Part shown: piece by piece, positions 51,292-59,589 of the stretch | How positions within the stretch are numbered: position 1 is the first letter of the stretch | Layout of the letters: the number at the start of each line of letters is the position of its first letter | Assembly: GCF_904061905.1 (NCBI RefSeq) | Contig: NZ_CAJFCI010000047.1 | Span: forward strand, 1 to 60,824 | From: Zestomonas carbonaria | GTDB taxonomy: Bacteria; Pseudomonadota; Gammaproteobacteria; Pseudomonadales; Pseudomonadaceae | Direction of reading: 5' to 3' | Length of the DNA: 60,824 bases | Notes under the pieces: model-generated | The model's input: the letters and a program-made list of their open reading frames with translations, nothing else | Told to the model about the DNA's origin: nothing | The model's database searches: none | Position numbers and translations under genes: made by a program

Positions 51292-52026
51292 ATGTCCGAA
51301 ATCATCAAGGTTCGCACCTTGCCCCAGGTGAACTGCAAGGATTGCAGCCTGGCCAGTCTGTGCCTGCCGCTCTCGCTCAACCTCGAGGACATGGACGCCC
51401 TCGATGAGATCGTCAAGCGCGGGCGGCCGCTGAAGAAAGGAGAGTTCCTGTTCCGCCAGGGCGACCCCTTCGATTCGGTGTTCGCCGTGCGCTCCGGTAC
51501 CCTGAAGACCTTCAGCCTCAGCGACGACGGCGTGGAGCAACTGACCGGCTTCCACCTGCCCAGCGAACTGGTCGGCCTGTCCGGCATGGACGGTGAGTTC
51601 TACCCGGTGTCGGCCCAGGCGCTGGAGACCACCTCGGTCTGCGAGATTCCCTTCGAGCGCCTCGACGAGCTGTCCGCCGGGCTGCCGCAGTTGCGCCGCC
51701 AGCTCATGCGGGTGATGAGCCGGGAAATCCGCGACGACCAGCAGATGATGATGCTGCTGTCGAAGAAGACCGCCGACGAGCGCATCGCCACCTTCCTGGT
51801 CAACCTGTCCGCACGCTTCCGCGCTCGCGGCTATTCGGCCAACCACTTCCGCCTGGCCATGTCGCGCAACGAGATCGGCAACTACCTGGGCCTGGCGGTG
51901 GAAACCGTGTCCCGGGTGTTCACCCGCTTCCAGCAGAACGGCCTGATCAGCGCCGAAGGCAAGGAAATCCACATCCTCGACCCCATCGAGCTGTGCGCCT
52001 CCGCTGGCGGCAACCTCGAGGCCTGA
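51292..52026 (+). CDS. anr: Anaerobic regulator ANR (FNR homologue)
   Basis: 244 residues of the CRP/FNR family. Cluster ligands C15, C18, C24 ([10 protein letters not shown]) and C117 match FNR's [4Fe-4S] oxygen sensor. The recognition helix [13 protein letters not shown] has the E-x2-S-R pattern that reads TTGAT. It activates cbb3-2, hemN and the denitrification/fermentation regulon. No ANR box was seen in its own upstream region. Confidence 0.97.
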   Translation: MSEIIKVRTLPQVNCKDCSLASLCLPLSLNLEDMDALDEIVKRGRPLKKGEFLFRQGDPFDSVFAVRSGTLKTFSLSDDGVEQLTGFHLPSELVGLSGMDGEFYPVSAQALETTSVCEIPFERLDELSAGLPQLRRQLMRVMSREIRDDQQMMMLLSKKTADERIATFLVNLSARFRARGYSANHFRLAMSRNEIGNYLGLAVETVSRVFTRFQQNGLISAEGKEIHILDPIELCASAGGNLEA

Positions 52027-52106
52027 CGCCATCCGCGCGGACCGTCGAGGGTCCGCGCCGCTTCCCCGCACCCCGCACCAGCGCTTTTCCGCAGGACCTC
52101 CCGACG

Positions 52107-52655
52107 ATGATCTTCGACGAATACGACATCAAGACACTGATCCGTCCCGTGCCGGATTTCCCCAAGCCCGGCGTGATCTTCCGCGACATCACCCCGCTGT
52201 TCCAGTCGCCGCGCGCCCTGCGCCTGGTCGCCGACAGCTTCATCCAGCGCTACGTGGAAACCGAGTTCAGCCACATCGGCGCCATGGACGCCCGTGGCTT
52301 CCTGATCGGCTCGATCATCGCCTACGAGTTGAACAAGCCGCTGGTGCTGTTCCGCAAGCAAGGCAAGCTGCCCGCCGAAGTGCTCGCCGAGGGCTACCAG
52401 ACCGAATACGGCGAAGCCTTCCTCGAAGTGCACGCCGACAGCCTGTGCGAAGGCGACTCGGTGCTGATCTTCGATGACCTGATCGCCACCGGCGGCACCC
52501 TGCTGGCGGCGGCCAAGCTGGTCCGGCGCATGGGCGCCAAGGTGTTCGAGGCCGCAGCGATCATCGACCTGCCGGAACTCGGCGGCTCGCAGAAACTGCA
52601 GGACATCGGCATTCCCACCTTCAGCCTCACCGCCTTCTCCCTCGACGAACGCTGA
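52107..52655 (+). CDS. apt: Adenine phosphoribosyltransferase
   Basis: 182 residues with the PRPP-binding motif [17 protein letters not shown] and the family opening ([17 protein letters not shown]). It salvages adenine to AMP. It follows anr by 80 bp in the same direction. ATG 52107 is the conserved start; the frame extends upstream into the anr end without coding signal. Confidence 0.96.
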   Translation: MIFDEYDIKTLIRPVPDFPKPGVIFRDITPLFQSPRALRLVADSFIQRYVETEFSHIGAMDARGFLIGSIIAYELNKPLVLFRKQGKLPAEVLAEGYQTEYGEAFLEVHADSLCEGDSVLIFDDLIATGGTLLAAAKLVRRMGAKVFEAAAIIDLPELGGSQKLQDIGIPTFSLTAFSLDER

Positions 52656-53001
52656 TCCTGCTCCATCCGGGTCCCCGCGTTCGCGGGGACGACGGTGAAT
52701 CCCCCAGGAAGCTCATCCCGCAGGGTGCGCCGTGCGCACCGCCCCAGGGACAGCACCCACATTTCCGGCGAACCACCCTGTCCGCCCCAAGTAAACGGTG
52801 CGCGCGGCGCACCCTGTGGTTGAAGCGGCCGCCCCATCTGTTACCGCTTCCCCGCCGATAACCCGCCGAAAGTTGGCCGCGCAAATCCCCGCCTTGCTCA
52901 ATAGTTACATCAAGCGATGTCACGGTTGAGATCGAACCGCCGCGTCATGCCCATAACAAGAACAGCGGCACCGGCTTGCCGCATCGAGCGAGGACTCCGC
53001 A
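52656..53001. repeat. Gap with REP-like and GTGCGCC repeats plus operator-like palindrome
   Basis: 346 bp without a gene. It holds a REP-like palindrome (52671-52694), an oppositely oriented pair of CAGGGTGCGCCG...CGGCGCACCCTG elements (about 52720-52742 and 52797-52815) and, near the next gene, GTTACATC-AAGC-GATGTCAC (52904-52923), an 8-bp inverted repeat with one mismatch, which looks like a regulator site. Confidence 0.6.
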
Positions 53002-53841
53002 ATGTCGACCACTGCTACCGTCAACCCTGCCCCCAGTGCCAGCTTCCCGGTACGCCGCATGGATTTCAGCTTCGCCGAGACCAAGAAATACTGGTGGAGC
53101 GACGATCCCTTCATGAGCCACTTCATGAACAACCTGTCGTCGCTGTTCCCCTATGGCGAGAAGTTCTTCGTCGACAGCGTACGCGCCATCCGCGACCGCA
53201 TCACCGACCCGCAACTGAAGAAGGACATCAGCGCCTTCATCGGCCAGGAGGCCATGCACTCCAAGGAGCATGCCACCTACAACGACTACGCCGCCGAGCA
53301 CGGCATCGACCTCGAGCGCCTGGAACTGCGCATCAAGGTACTGCTGGAGTGGGTGACCAGGATATTCACCAAGAAGCAGTGCCTGGCCGCCACCTGCGCC
53401 CTGGAACACTTCACCGCGACCATGGCCGAGCAACTGCTCAAGCGCGAAGACCTGACCACCCAGATCGACGATCCGAAGATGTATCAGTTGTGGATGTGGC
53501 ATGCCATCGAGGAGAACGAGCACAAGGCGGTCTGCTACGACGCCTACCAGGCCATCGGCGGCGGCTACTTCATCCGCGTCATCACCATGATGCTGACCAC
53601 GGTGATCTTCCTCGGCGTGATCGGCTGGTTCCAGATCCACCTGCTGCGCAAAGACGGCCAGTTGTTCAACTGGCGCGCCTGGAAACGCGGCCTGACCACC
53701 CTGTTCAGCCCGCGCAACGGCTTCTTCACCCGACTGATCGGGCCGTACCTGGACTACTACCGACCCGGCTTCCACCCCTTCGACCACGAGACCAAGGCGC
53801 TGGAGAAGGACTGGCGGCAACGCCTCGGCTTCAACAACTGA
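53002..53841 (+). CDS. Predicted metal-dependent hydrolase (COG3687 / Metal_hydrol)
   Basis: 279 residues, all-helical, with di-metal-type motifs GQEAMHSKEH and IEENEHKAVCYDAY. A membrane-like helix (about 192-212, VITMMLTTVIFLGVIGWF) suggests association with the inner membrane. The family is annotated as metal-dependent hydrolase and is distantly like ferritin-type di-iron proteins; the reaction is unknown. A palindrome 80 bp upstream may be its operator. A terminator follows. Confidence 0.82.
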   Translation: MSTTATVNPAPSASFPVRRMDFSFAETKKYWWSDDPFMSHFMNNLSSLFPYGEKFFVDSVRAIRDRITDPQLKKDISAFIGQEAMHSKEHATYNDYAAEHGIDLERLELRIKVLLEWVTRIFTKKQCLAATCALEHFTATMAEQLLKREDLTTQIDDPKMYQLWMWHAIEENEHKAVCYDAYQAIGGGYFIRVITMMLTTVIFLGVIGWFQIHLLRKDGQLFNWRAWKRGLTTLFSPRNGFFTRLIGPYLDYYRPGFHPFDHETKALEKDWRQRLGFNN

Positions 53842-53860
53842 TCGATTGCGCTACCCAATT

Positions 53861-53897
53861 GGCGGCGTCGCTATCCCCAGGCGGCGCCGTCTTTTTT
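53861..53897 (+). terminator. Terminator after metal-dependent hydrolase
   Basis: GGCGGCG (53861-53867) pairs with CGCCGTC (53885-53891, one G-U) and is followed by TTTTTT. A REP-like palindrome lies 25 bp further on. Confidence 0.7.
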
Positions 53898-53991
53898 CAT
53901 TTCCTGTTTCGGCGATCTTTTCTGGATCCCCGCGCTCGCGGGGACCCAATAAACATGCGCCCCCGACAAACCAACCACCCAAACCACTCCA

Positions 53992-54708
53992 CTACTTCAG
54001 CCGCAACTGCCCCAATCCCTGCAATACGCTGGCGCCGGTGAACAGCATCACCACCTGCTCCTCGGCCAGGGTACGGATCGACTCGCGCTGCTCCGGCTGG
54101 CCGAGGTAGTCGAGGGACAATTGGAACAGGTTGCGGCTGATCAGGTTCGAGAGGCGCAGGACCACCGGACGCTCCATCAGCGCCGGCAGCAGCTTGAACT
54201 CGAAGATGTCCTCTGCCATGTCGGCGCCGAACTCCTCCATCACCTCCTGCAGCGCCGCGCGCAGCACCGGCGAAGCGCCGTGCAGTTCGCGCACGCCGAT
54301 GATGAAGGCTTCCGGGTGGCTGTCGACGAAGTCGAAGAACAGTTGCACCGTCTCGTGGCAGACGCGCCGGCCCCGGCTCAGGTCGATGCCGAACAGCTTG
54401 GGCGACTCGCCCTGCTCCGTTCCCTCCGCGCGCAACGCCGCCTCGCGGCGCAGGTCGCGCAGCGGCTGGCGCAACTGCGTGGAGATGTCGCGGATCACCG
54501 CCATGCCCAGGTCGTCCACGTCCTTGAAGTGGCGGTAGAAGGTATTGGGGTTCAGCCCCGCCTCGCGCGCCAGTTCGCGCAGGCCCAGGCTGCTCAGGCT
54601 GCGGCTGGTCGAGGTCAATCGTAACGCCGCCTCCATCAGCAGGCGCTTGCCGGGCGCGGTGCTGTTTCTTTCCCGCGCGGCGGGCGTGTCTTGGCGATCG
54701 GTATCCAT
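53992..54708 (-). CDS. TetR-family transcriptional regulator
   Basis: 238 residues. The N-terminal helix-turn-helix (LGLRELAREAGLNPNTFYRHFKDVDDLGMAV) is typical of TetR proteins; the rest is a helical ligand domain. It is divergent from the monooxygenase/SDR operon, and the shared 114-bp gap contains four phased GTATAC-type sites, so it probably represses that operon and itself. The ligand may be a fatty acid, ketone or aromatic, but the sequence does not tell. Confidence 0.9.
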   Translation of the reverse strand: MDTDRQDTPAARERNSTAPGKRLLMEAALRLTSTSRSLSSLGLRELAREAGLNPNTFYRHFKDVDDLGMAVIRDISTQLRQPLRDLRREAALRAEGTEQGESPKLFGIDLSRGRRVCHETVQLFFDFVDSHPEAFIIGVRELHGASPVLRAALQEVMEEFGADMAEDIFEFKLLPALMERPVVLRLSNLISRNLFQLSLDYLGQPEQRESIRTLAEEQVVMLFTGASVLQGLGQLRLK

Positions 54709-54755
54709 TCTTCCCCTACCTTAGGTTGGCTTGTGGGAGCCCCTGTTGCCAGGGA

Positions 54756-54791
54756 GTATACAGATGTCTACATTGGTATACAGCCGTATAC
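54756..54791. promoter_or_regulatory. Four-part phased operator for TetR / monooxygenase genes
   Basis: Hexamers GTATAC (54756), GTCTAC (54766), GTATAC (54776) and GTATAC (54786) start exactly 10 bp apart with 4-bp spacers. Each GTATAC is itself a palindrome, so the array gives overlapping dyads on one face of the helix. It ends 31 bp before the monooxygenase ATG and starts 48 bp from the TetR start, well placed to block both promoters. Confidence 0.65.
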
Positions 54792-54822
54792 GCCAGCAAT
54801 AAAGATAACAGGAGCTCGGCCC

Positions 54823-56370
54823 ATGAACGCTTCAGTGTCACCTCGCAGCACAGCCCGCCATTGCAAGATCGCCGTCATCGGCAGTGGTTTCTCCGGCCTC
54901 GGCATGGCCATCCGCCTGAAACAGCAGGGCGAGAACGACTTCCTGCTGTTCGAGAAGGAAGGCGGCGTCGGTGGCACCTGGCGGGTCAACAACTACCCGG
55001 GCTGCGGCTGCGACGTGCAATCGCACCTGTACTCCTTCTCCTTCGAGCCGAACCCGAAGTGGACGCGGATGTTCGCCAAGCAGCCGGAAATCCAGAGCTA
55101 CCTGGAAGAGTGCTGGGCCAAGTACCGGCTCCAGGACAAGACCCTGCTGAACACCGAGATCACCCGCCTCCAGTGGGACGAGCAGCAGGAGCTGTGGCAG
55201 ATCGACGACGCCCTGGGCAACCACTACACCGCGCAGTTCGTGGTCTCCGGCATGGGCGCCCTGTCCACGCCGTCGATCCCCAGGCTGAAGGGCCTGGAAA
55301 GCTTCAAGGGCACCCTGTTCCACTCCCAGCAGTGGAACCACGACTACGACCTGGCCGGCAAGCGCGTGGCGGTGATCGGCACCGGCGCCTCGGCGATCCA
55401 GTTCGTTCCGCAGATCCAGAAGCAGGTGGCCAGGCTCGACCTCTACCAGCGCACCGCGCCGTGGATCATGCCCAAGCCGGACCGCGCCATCAGCGAGAAG
55501 GAGCGCGCTCGCTTCCGCCACTTCCCGAGCTTCCAGAAGCTCTGGCGCGGGCTGATCTACGGCATGCTGGAAAGCCGGGTGATCGCCTTCGCCTTCGCGC
55601 CGCAGTTGCTAAAGCTGGCCCAGAAGGTCGGCAAGATGTACATCAACAAGCACATCAAGGACCCGGTGCTGCGCGCCAAGGTCACCCCGGACTACGTGAT
55701 GGGCTGCAAGCGCGTCCTGATCTCCAACGACTACTACCCGGCACTGGTGCAGCCGAACGTCGACGTGATCACCGACGGCATCCAGGAAATCCGCGCCAAC
55801 AGCATCGTCACCACCGACGGCCAGGAGCGCGAGATCGACGCGATCATCTTCGGCACCGGCTTCACCCCCAGCGACCCGCTGCCGCGCGGCGTGGTGTTCG
55901 GCCGTGGCGGCGTCGACCTGCTCGACACCTGGCCACAGGGCCCGGAAGCCTACAAGGGCACCCTGACCGCCGGCTTCCCCAACCTGTTCTTCCTGATGGG
56001 CCCGAACACCGGCCTCGGCCACAACTCGATGGTCTACATGATCGAATCGCAGATCCACTACGTGCTCGGCGCCCTCGACCTGCTCGACAAGCGCGGCCTG
56101 CGCAGCCTGGAGGTCAAGCGCGAAGTGCAGGACAAGTTCAACGCCAAGCTGCAGGGCAGCCTCGGCAGCACCGTGTGGAACGCCGGCGGCTGCATGAGCT
56201 GGTACCTGCACCCGGTGAGCGGTCGCAACTGCACCGTGTGGCCCGGCTTCACCTGGCGCTTCCGCATGCTGACTCGCAACTTCGACCCGGTGGCCTACCA
56301 TTTCAGCCGGCAGAACGCCGTTCATCCCGCCCAGAGCTACGCCCTCGCCGCCAAGGAGGCCACTGCATGA
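54823..56370 (+). CDS. Flavin-containing (Baeyer-Villiger-type) monooxygenase
   Basis: 515 residues. FAD site AVIGSGFSGLGMAIRL (GxGxxG at 20-25), EKEGGVGGTWRVNNYPGCGCD, the BVMO-type fingerprint FKGTLFHSQQW and a second Rossmann motif GTGASA for NADPH. It inserts one oxygen atom into ketones or oxidises soft heteroatoms. ATG 54823 has GGAG upstream. It overlaps the SDR gene by four bases, so alcohol-to-ketone-to-ester chemistry in one operon is plausible. Confidence 0.92.
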   Translation: MNASVSPRSTARHCKIAVIGSGFSGLGMAIRLKQQGENDFLLFEKEGGVGGTWRVNNYPGCGCDVQSHLYSFSFEPNPKWTRMFAKQPEIQSYLEECWAKYRLQDKTLLNTEITRLQWDEQQELWQIDDALGNHYTAQFVVSGMGALSTPSIPRLKGLESFKGTLFHSQQWNHDYDLAGKRVAVIGTGASAIQFVPQIQKQVARLDLYQRTAPWIMPKPDRAISEKERARFRHFPSFQKLWRGLIYGMLESRVIAFAFAPQLLKLAQKVGKMYINKHIKDPVLRAKVTPDYVMGCKRVLISNDYYPALVQPNVDVITDGIQEIRANSIVTTDGQEREIDAIIFGTGFTPSDPLPRGVVFGRGGVDLLDTWPQGPEAYKGTLTAGFPNLFFLMGPNTGLGHNSMVYMIESQIHYVLGALDLLDKRGLRSLEVKREVQDKFNAKLQGSLGSTVWNAGGCMSWYLHPVSGRNCTVWPGFTWRFRMLTRNFDPVAYHFSRQNAVHPAQSYALAAKEATA

Positions 56371-57248
56371 AATCGTTCGAGAACAAGGTCGCCGCCGTCA
56401 CCGGAGCCGGCTCCGGCATCGGTCGCGCCCTCGCCTACCGCCTGGCCCGCCAGGGCTGCCACCTGGCACTGGCCGACGTGAACGTCGAGGGCCTGGCGGA
56501 AACCGCCGAGCAGGCGCGCAAGCTGGGCGTCACCGTCACCGAGGCGCGGGTCGACGTCTCCGACCGCGACGCGGTGCACGCCTGGGCCGAGCAGGTGATC
56601 AAGGACCACGGCCGGGTCAACGCGATCTTCAACAACGCCGGCGTGGCCCAGGGCGGCACGGTCGAAGGCAACGACTACGCCGACTACGAATGGATCATGG
56701 GCATCAACTTCTGGGGCGTGGTGCATGGCACCAAGGCTTTCCTGCCGCACCTGAAGGCCAGCGGCCAGGGCCACATCGTCAACGTCTCCAGCGTGTTCGG
56801 TATCTTCTCCCAACCGGGGATGAGCGCCTACAACGCCACCAAGTTCGCCGTGCGTGGCTTCACCGAGTCGCTGCGCCAGGAGCTGGACATGGCCGACTGC
56901 GGCGTGTCGGCGAGCTGCGTGCATCCGGGCGGGATCAAGACCAACATCGCCAAGACCGCGCGGATGAACGACAGCCTCGCGCGCGTCACCGGCCAGGCCC
57001 CGGAGCAGGCGCGCCAGCAGTTCAACGACCAGTTGCTGCGCACCACGCCGGACAAGGCGGCCGAGGTGATCATCAACGGCGTACTGCGCAACAAGCGGCG
57101 CATCCTGATCGGCGCCGACGCCTGGGCGCTGGACAGCATGCAGCGCCTGCTGCCGGCCTTCTACCAGCGCCTGGTGGTCGGCTCGATGCGCCTGGCCGCG
57201 CGCTTCGCGCCGAAGAAATCGGCGAAACCGCAGGTCACCACGGACTAG
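56367..57248 (+). CDS. Short-chain dehydrogenase/reductase
   Basis: 293 residues, classical SDR with cofactor motif TGAGSGIG (12-19), NNAGVAQ, catalytic Ser in NVSSVFG and YNATK. It would interconvert an alcohol and a ketone with NAD(P). It is cotranscribed with the monooxygenase (ATGA overlap) under the TetR operator. The C-terminal extension (KRRILIGADAWALDSMQRL) is typical of SDRs paired with such monooxygenases. Confidence 0.92.
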   Translation: MKSFENKVAAVTGAGSGIGRALAYRLARQGCHLALADVNVEGLAETAEQARKLGVTVTEARVDVSDRDAVHAWAEQVIKDHGRVNAIFNNAGVAQGGTVEGNDYADYEWIMGINFWGVVHGTKAFLPHLKASGQGHIVNVSSVFGIFSQPGMSAYNATKFAVRGFTESLRQELDMADCGVSASCVHPGGIKTNIAKTARMNDSLARVTGQAPEQARQQFNDQLLRTTPDKAAEVIINGVLRNKRRILIGADAWALDSMQRLLPAFYQRLVVGSMRLAARFAPKKSAKPQVTTD

Positions 57249-57594
57249 ATCCGGCAACTCCCGTGAACCGCCCGTAGGGTGCGCCGCGCGCACCGTTTAT
57301 CCAGGGGCGGCAGGGGATCTTCGCCGGAAACATGAGCGTTGCTCCCGGATCGGTGCGCACGGCGCACCCTACCTGGGCAGCGGCTCCCCTCCTCAACCAG
57401 GCCCCGGAATTCCGGGGCCTGGCGCTTCCAGTCCTGGCCCATAGCCAAAATCTCTCGAAACCATAGAAAAACAACAGCGCAAATATATTGCGCACAAAAT
57501 TATTCAGCCGTAGAGTTCGCCCCATGGAGTTGGTTGGCGCACAAGATTCTTGCGAACAACTCCGAACCTTGCCAATCGCTTGTGGAGATCCATC
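57249..57594. other. Gap with palindromes before the small secreted-peptide gene
   Basis: 346 bp. It contains an inverted pair of GTAGGGTGCGCCG elements (57274-57297 and 57353-57372), a perfect 26-bp palindrome centred on GGAATTCC (57397-57422) that probably ends the SDR transcript, GCGCAA-ATATA-TTGCGC (57477-57493) in an AT-rich zone, and a nested inverted repeat GGAGTTG...CAACTCC (57526-57563) around CAAGATTCTTG (57542-57552). The last two look regulatory. Confidence 0.6.
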
Positions 57595-57723
57595 ATGAAA
57601 ACGCTTTTCGCCATTGCGACCACACTTGTCCTGGCCACCTCGGCCATGGCCGACGACCAGCGCACCAACCAGCGGGACGGAAAGGGTCTGTATCCCGAAT
57701 GGTTGCTGACCCACCAGGGCTGA
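57595..57723 (+). CDS. Small secreted peptide (42 residues)
   Basis: 42 residues from ATG 57595, with GGAG upstream. Residues 1-19 are a clean signal peptide (hydrophobic core LFAIATTLVLA, cleavage after AMA). The mature part is only 23 residues, starts DDQRTNQRDGKG and ends YPEWLLTHQG. No family is recognised. It lies 56 bp before ohr in the same direction, in a region rich in palindromes, so joint redox-stress expression is possible. Confidence 0.7.
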   Translation: MKTLFAIATTLVLATSAMADDQRTNQRDGKGLYPEWLLTHQG

Positions 57724-57779
57724 CCGCCCCCTGACAGATACACACCAGCGTGAACCCACCGCCATTGAGGAATACCACC

Positions 57780-58208
57780 ATGTCCATCGAAAAAATCGCT
57801 TACCGCGCCTATGCAGAAGCCACTGGCGGCCGTGACGGCCGCGCCATCTCCTCGGACGGCGTACTGGACGTCGCCCTGACCACCCCGAAGGAACTCGGTG
57901 GCGCCGGTGGCGAGGGCACCAACCCCGAGCAACTGTTCGCCGCCGGTTACTCGGCCTGCTTCCTCGGCGCCATGAAGTTCGTCGCCGCCCGGGACAAACT
58001 GGCGATTCCCGCCGATGCGTCCATCGAAGGCGTAGTCGGTATCGGCGCCATCCCCACCGGCTTCGGTATCGAAGTGGAGCTGCGCATCAGCCTGCCGGGC
58101 CTCCCGCGCGAACAGGCAAAGGTGCTGGTAGACCGGGCACACATCGTCTGCCCCTACTCCAACGCCACCCGCGGCAATATCGACGTAACCCTGACCCTGG
58201 TCGACTGA
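57780..58208 (+). CDS. ohr: Organic hydroperoxide resistance protein (OsmC/Ohr family)
   Basis: 142 residues. The two catalytic cysteines are in [12 protein letters not shown] and [13 protein letters not shown], the Ohr signature, and the N-terminal [15 protein letters not shown] segment is typical. It reduces organic peroxides using lipoylated protein thiols. No OhrR gene is adjacent, unlike the common arrangement. The adjacent upstream palindromes could be the control site. Confidence 0.94.
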   Translation: MSIEKIAYRAYAEATGGRDGRAISSDGVLDVALTTPKELGGAGGEGTNPEQLFAAGYSACFLGAMKFVAARDKLAIPADASIEGVVGIGAIPTGFGIEVELRISLPGLPREQAKVLVDRAHIVCPYSNATRGNIDVTLTLVD

Positions 58209-58264
58209 ACCGCCCCACGTACGACGGCCGGCGCCCCGCTTCGGGACGCCGGCCTTCGTGCCTT

Positions 58265-58549
58265 TCAGAATGGGCCACGGCAATCCAGCCGGTCGAGGCA
58301 GCCTTCCGCCAGCGCCCTGTCGAACACCCGCGCCAGCAGCGGATCTGCGAAGTAGGCCTGCAGGTCGGTCGCCGAACGCCAGCTTCCCTCGATCCGCCAG
58401 CACTGCGGGTCCTCCGCGAGCCGGGCTATCTCGAAGCGCACGCAACCGGGTAGCCGGAGCGTGGGCGCCAGCAGGTCCTGCAAGCAACGTCCAAGCGCGT
58501 CGGCCTGCCCGGCACGGGCATGGACCAACGTCAGATGCCGAACAGTCAT
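58265..58549 (-). CDS. ABM-domain (putative quinol monooxygenase-like) protein
   Basis: 94 residues of the dimeric alpha+beta-barrel (antibiotic biosynthesis monooxygenase) fold: TLVHARAGQADALGRCLQDLLAPT then a strand pair and a second helix (SATDLQAYFADPLLARV). Such proteins oxidise quinols or degrade heme, but many have no known reaction. It starts 10 bases after the SDR gene and is cotranscribed with it. Confidence 0.82.
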   Translation of the reverse strand: MTVRHLTLVHARAGQADALGRCLQDLLAPTLRLPGCVRFEIARLAEDPQCWRIEGSWRSATDLQAYFADPLLARVFDRALAEGCLDRLDCRGPF

Positions 58550-58559
58550 GACGGGAAAC

Positions 58560-59285
58560 TCAGTAAGGGCTCGCCGTGGGACGCACGATGACTTCGCTGA
58601 CGTCCACGTCCGCCGGTTGCTCGACCGCATAGACGATGGCGCGGGCGATCGCATCGGGCTTCAGGGCGATCTGGCGGAACTCGCGCATGGCGTCGCGGGC
58701 CAGTGGATCGGAGATGCTGTCGGCCAGTTCCGACTCGACCACGCCCGGTGACACCAGGGTCACGCGGATGTCGCCGCCGACCTCCTGGCGCAGCCCGTCG
58801 GTAATCGCCCGCACCGCGAACTTGGTCGCGCAATACACCGCGCCGGTCGGTACCACGATGCGGGCGCCGATGGACGCGATGTTGATGAACTGGCCGCTGC
58901 GCTGCTTCCGCATGACCGGCAACGCGGCGGCGATGCCGTGCAGAACGCCCCGGATGTTGACGTCGATCATGCGGTCCCACTCCTCCACCTTCAGCGCGTC
59001 GAGCCGGGACAGCGGCATGACCCCGGCGTTGTTGAGCAGCACGTCGATGCGGCCGTAGCGCTCCAGGGCGAAATCGACGAAGGCCTGGGTGCCTTCGCGG
59101 CTGGTCACGTCGAGACGGCGGAACTCGGCGGTGCCGCCGGCCTTGCGAATGTCCTCGACCAGGCGCTCCAGCCGCTCGGTGCGCCGCGCACCGACCAGCA
59201 GATGGGCGCCTTTCTCCGCCAGCAGGCGGGCGCAGGCTTCGCCGATACCGCTGCTGGCGCCTGTGATCAGAATGACTTTGTTCAT
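58560..59285 (-). CDS. Short-chain dehydrogenase/reductase
   Basis: 241 residues, classical SDR: TGASSGIG (8-15), NNAGVMPL, catalytic Ser in NIASIGA and YCATK. The family includes many NADPH-dependent oxidoreductases; the substrate is unknown. It is the first gene of a two-gene operon with the ABM-domain protein and is divergent from an AraC regulator across a gap with paired direct repeats. Confidence 0.92.
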   Translation of the reverse strand: MNKVILITGASSGIGEACARLLAEKGAHLLVGARRTERLERLVEDIRKAGGTAEFRRLDVTSREGTQAFVDFALERYGRIDVLLNNAGVMPLSRLDALKVEEWDRMIDVNIRGVLHGIAAALPVMRKQRSGQFINIASIGARIVVPTGAVYCATKFAVRAITDGLRQEVGGDIRVTLVSPGVVESELADSISDPLARDAMREFRQIALKPDAIARAIVYAVEQPADVDVSEVIVRPTASPY

Positions 59286-59364
59286 GCGTTCATCCTCTGG
59301 AATGGGGTCGGCGCGTGAGGCGCCGCTACGGGTCCAGAGGCTACGGGGATGGCCACCCGGGCGT

Positions 59365-59398
59365 TAGCCGGTTACTGCTGCATTCTTGCCTGATCCTG
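59365..59398. promoter_or_regulatory. Tandem AraC-type site, SDR-proximal pair
   Basis: TTGCCTGATCCTG (59386-59398) with a degenerate copy TAGCCGGTTACTG (59365-59377, 9 of 13) exactly 21 bp before it. The pair lies 80-113 bp upstream of the SDR start. Confidence 0.5.
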
Positions 59399-59482
59399 CT
59401 TTTGTGCAATCAAAGCCCCGGATGACGAAGAAATGTCGACCAGTAACATTTAATTTCAACCAGCCCAGTAACTACCCGGCCT

Positions 59483-59516
59483 TTGCCCGATCCTGGGAAA
59501 TTCTTGCCTGATCCTG
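59483..59516. promoter_or_regulatory. Tandem AraC-type site, regulator-proximal pair
   Basis: TTGCCCGATCCTG (59483-59495) and TTGCCTGATCCTG (59504-59516), again 21 bp apart. The second lies in an 18-bp sequence (59500-59517) identical to 59382-59399. It is about 74 bp before the AraC start, so autoregulation is likely. Confidence 0.6.
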
Positions 59517-59589
59517 CGTCGTTCATTGAGCGGAGAAGACTTGCCTGAAAAGCCTGATTAAGCTCCAGCAGTCGTCCGGAGGCCCAGCC

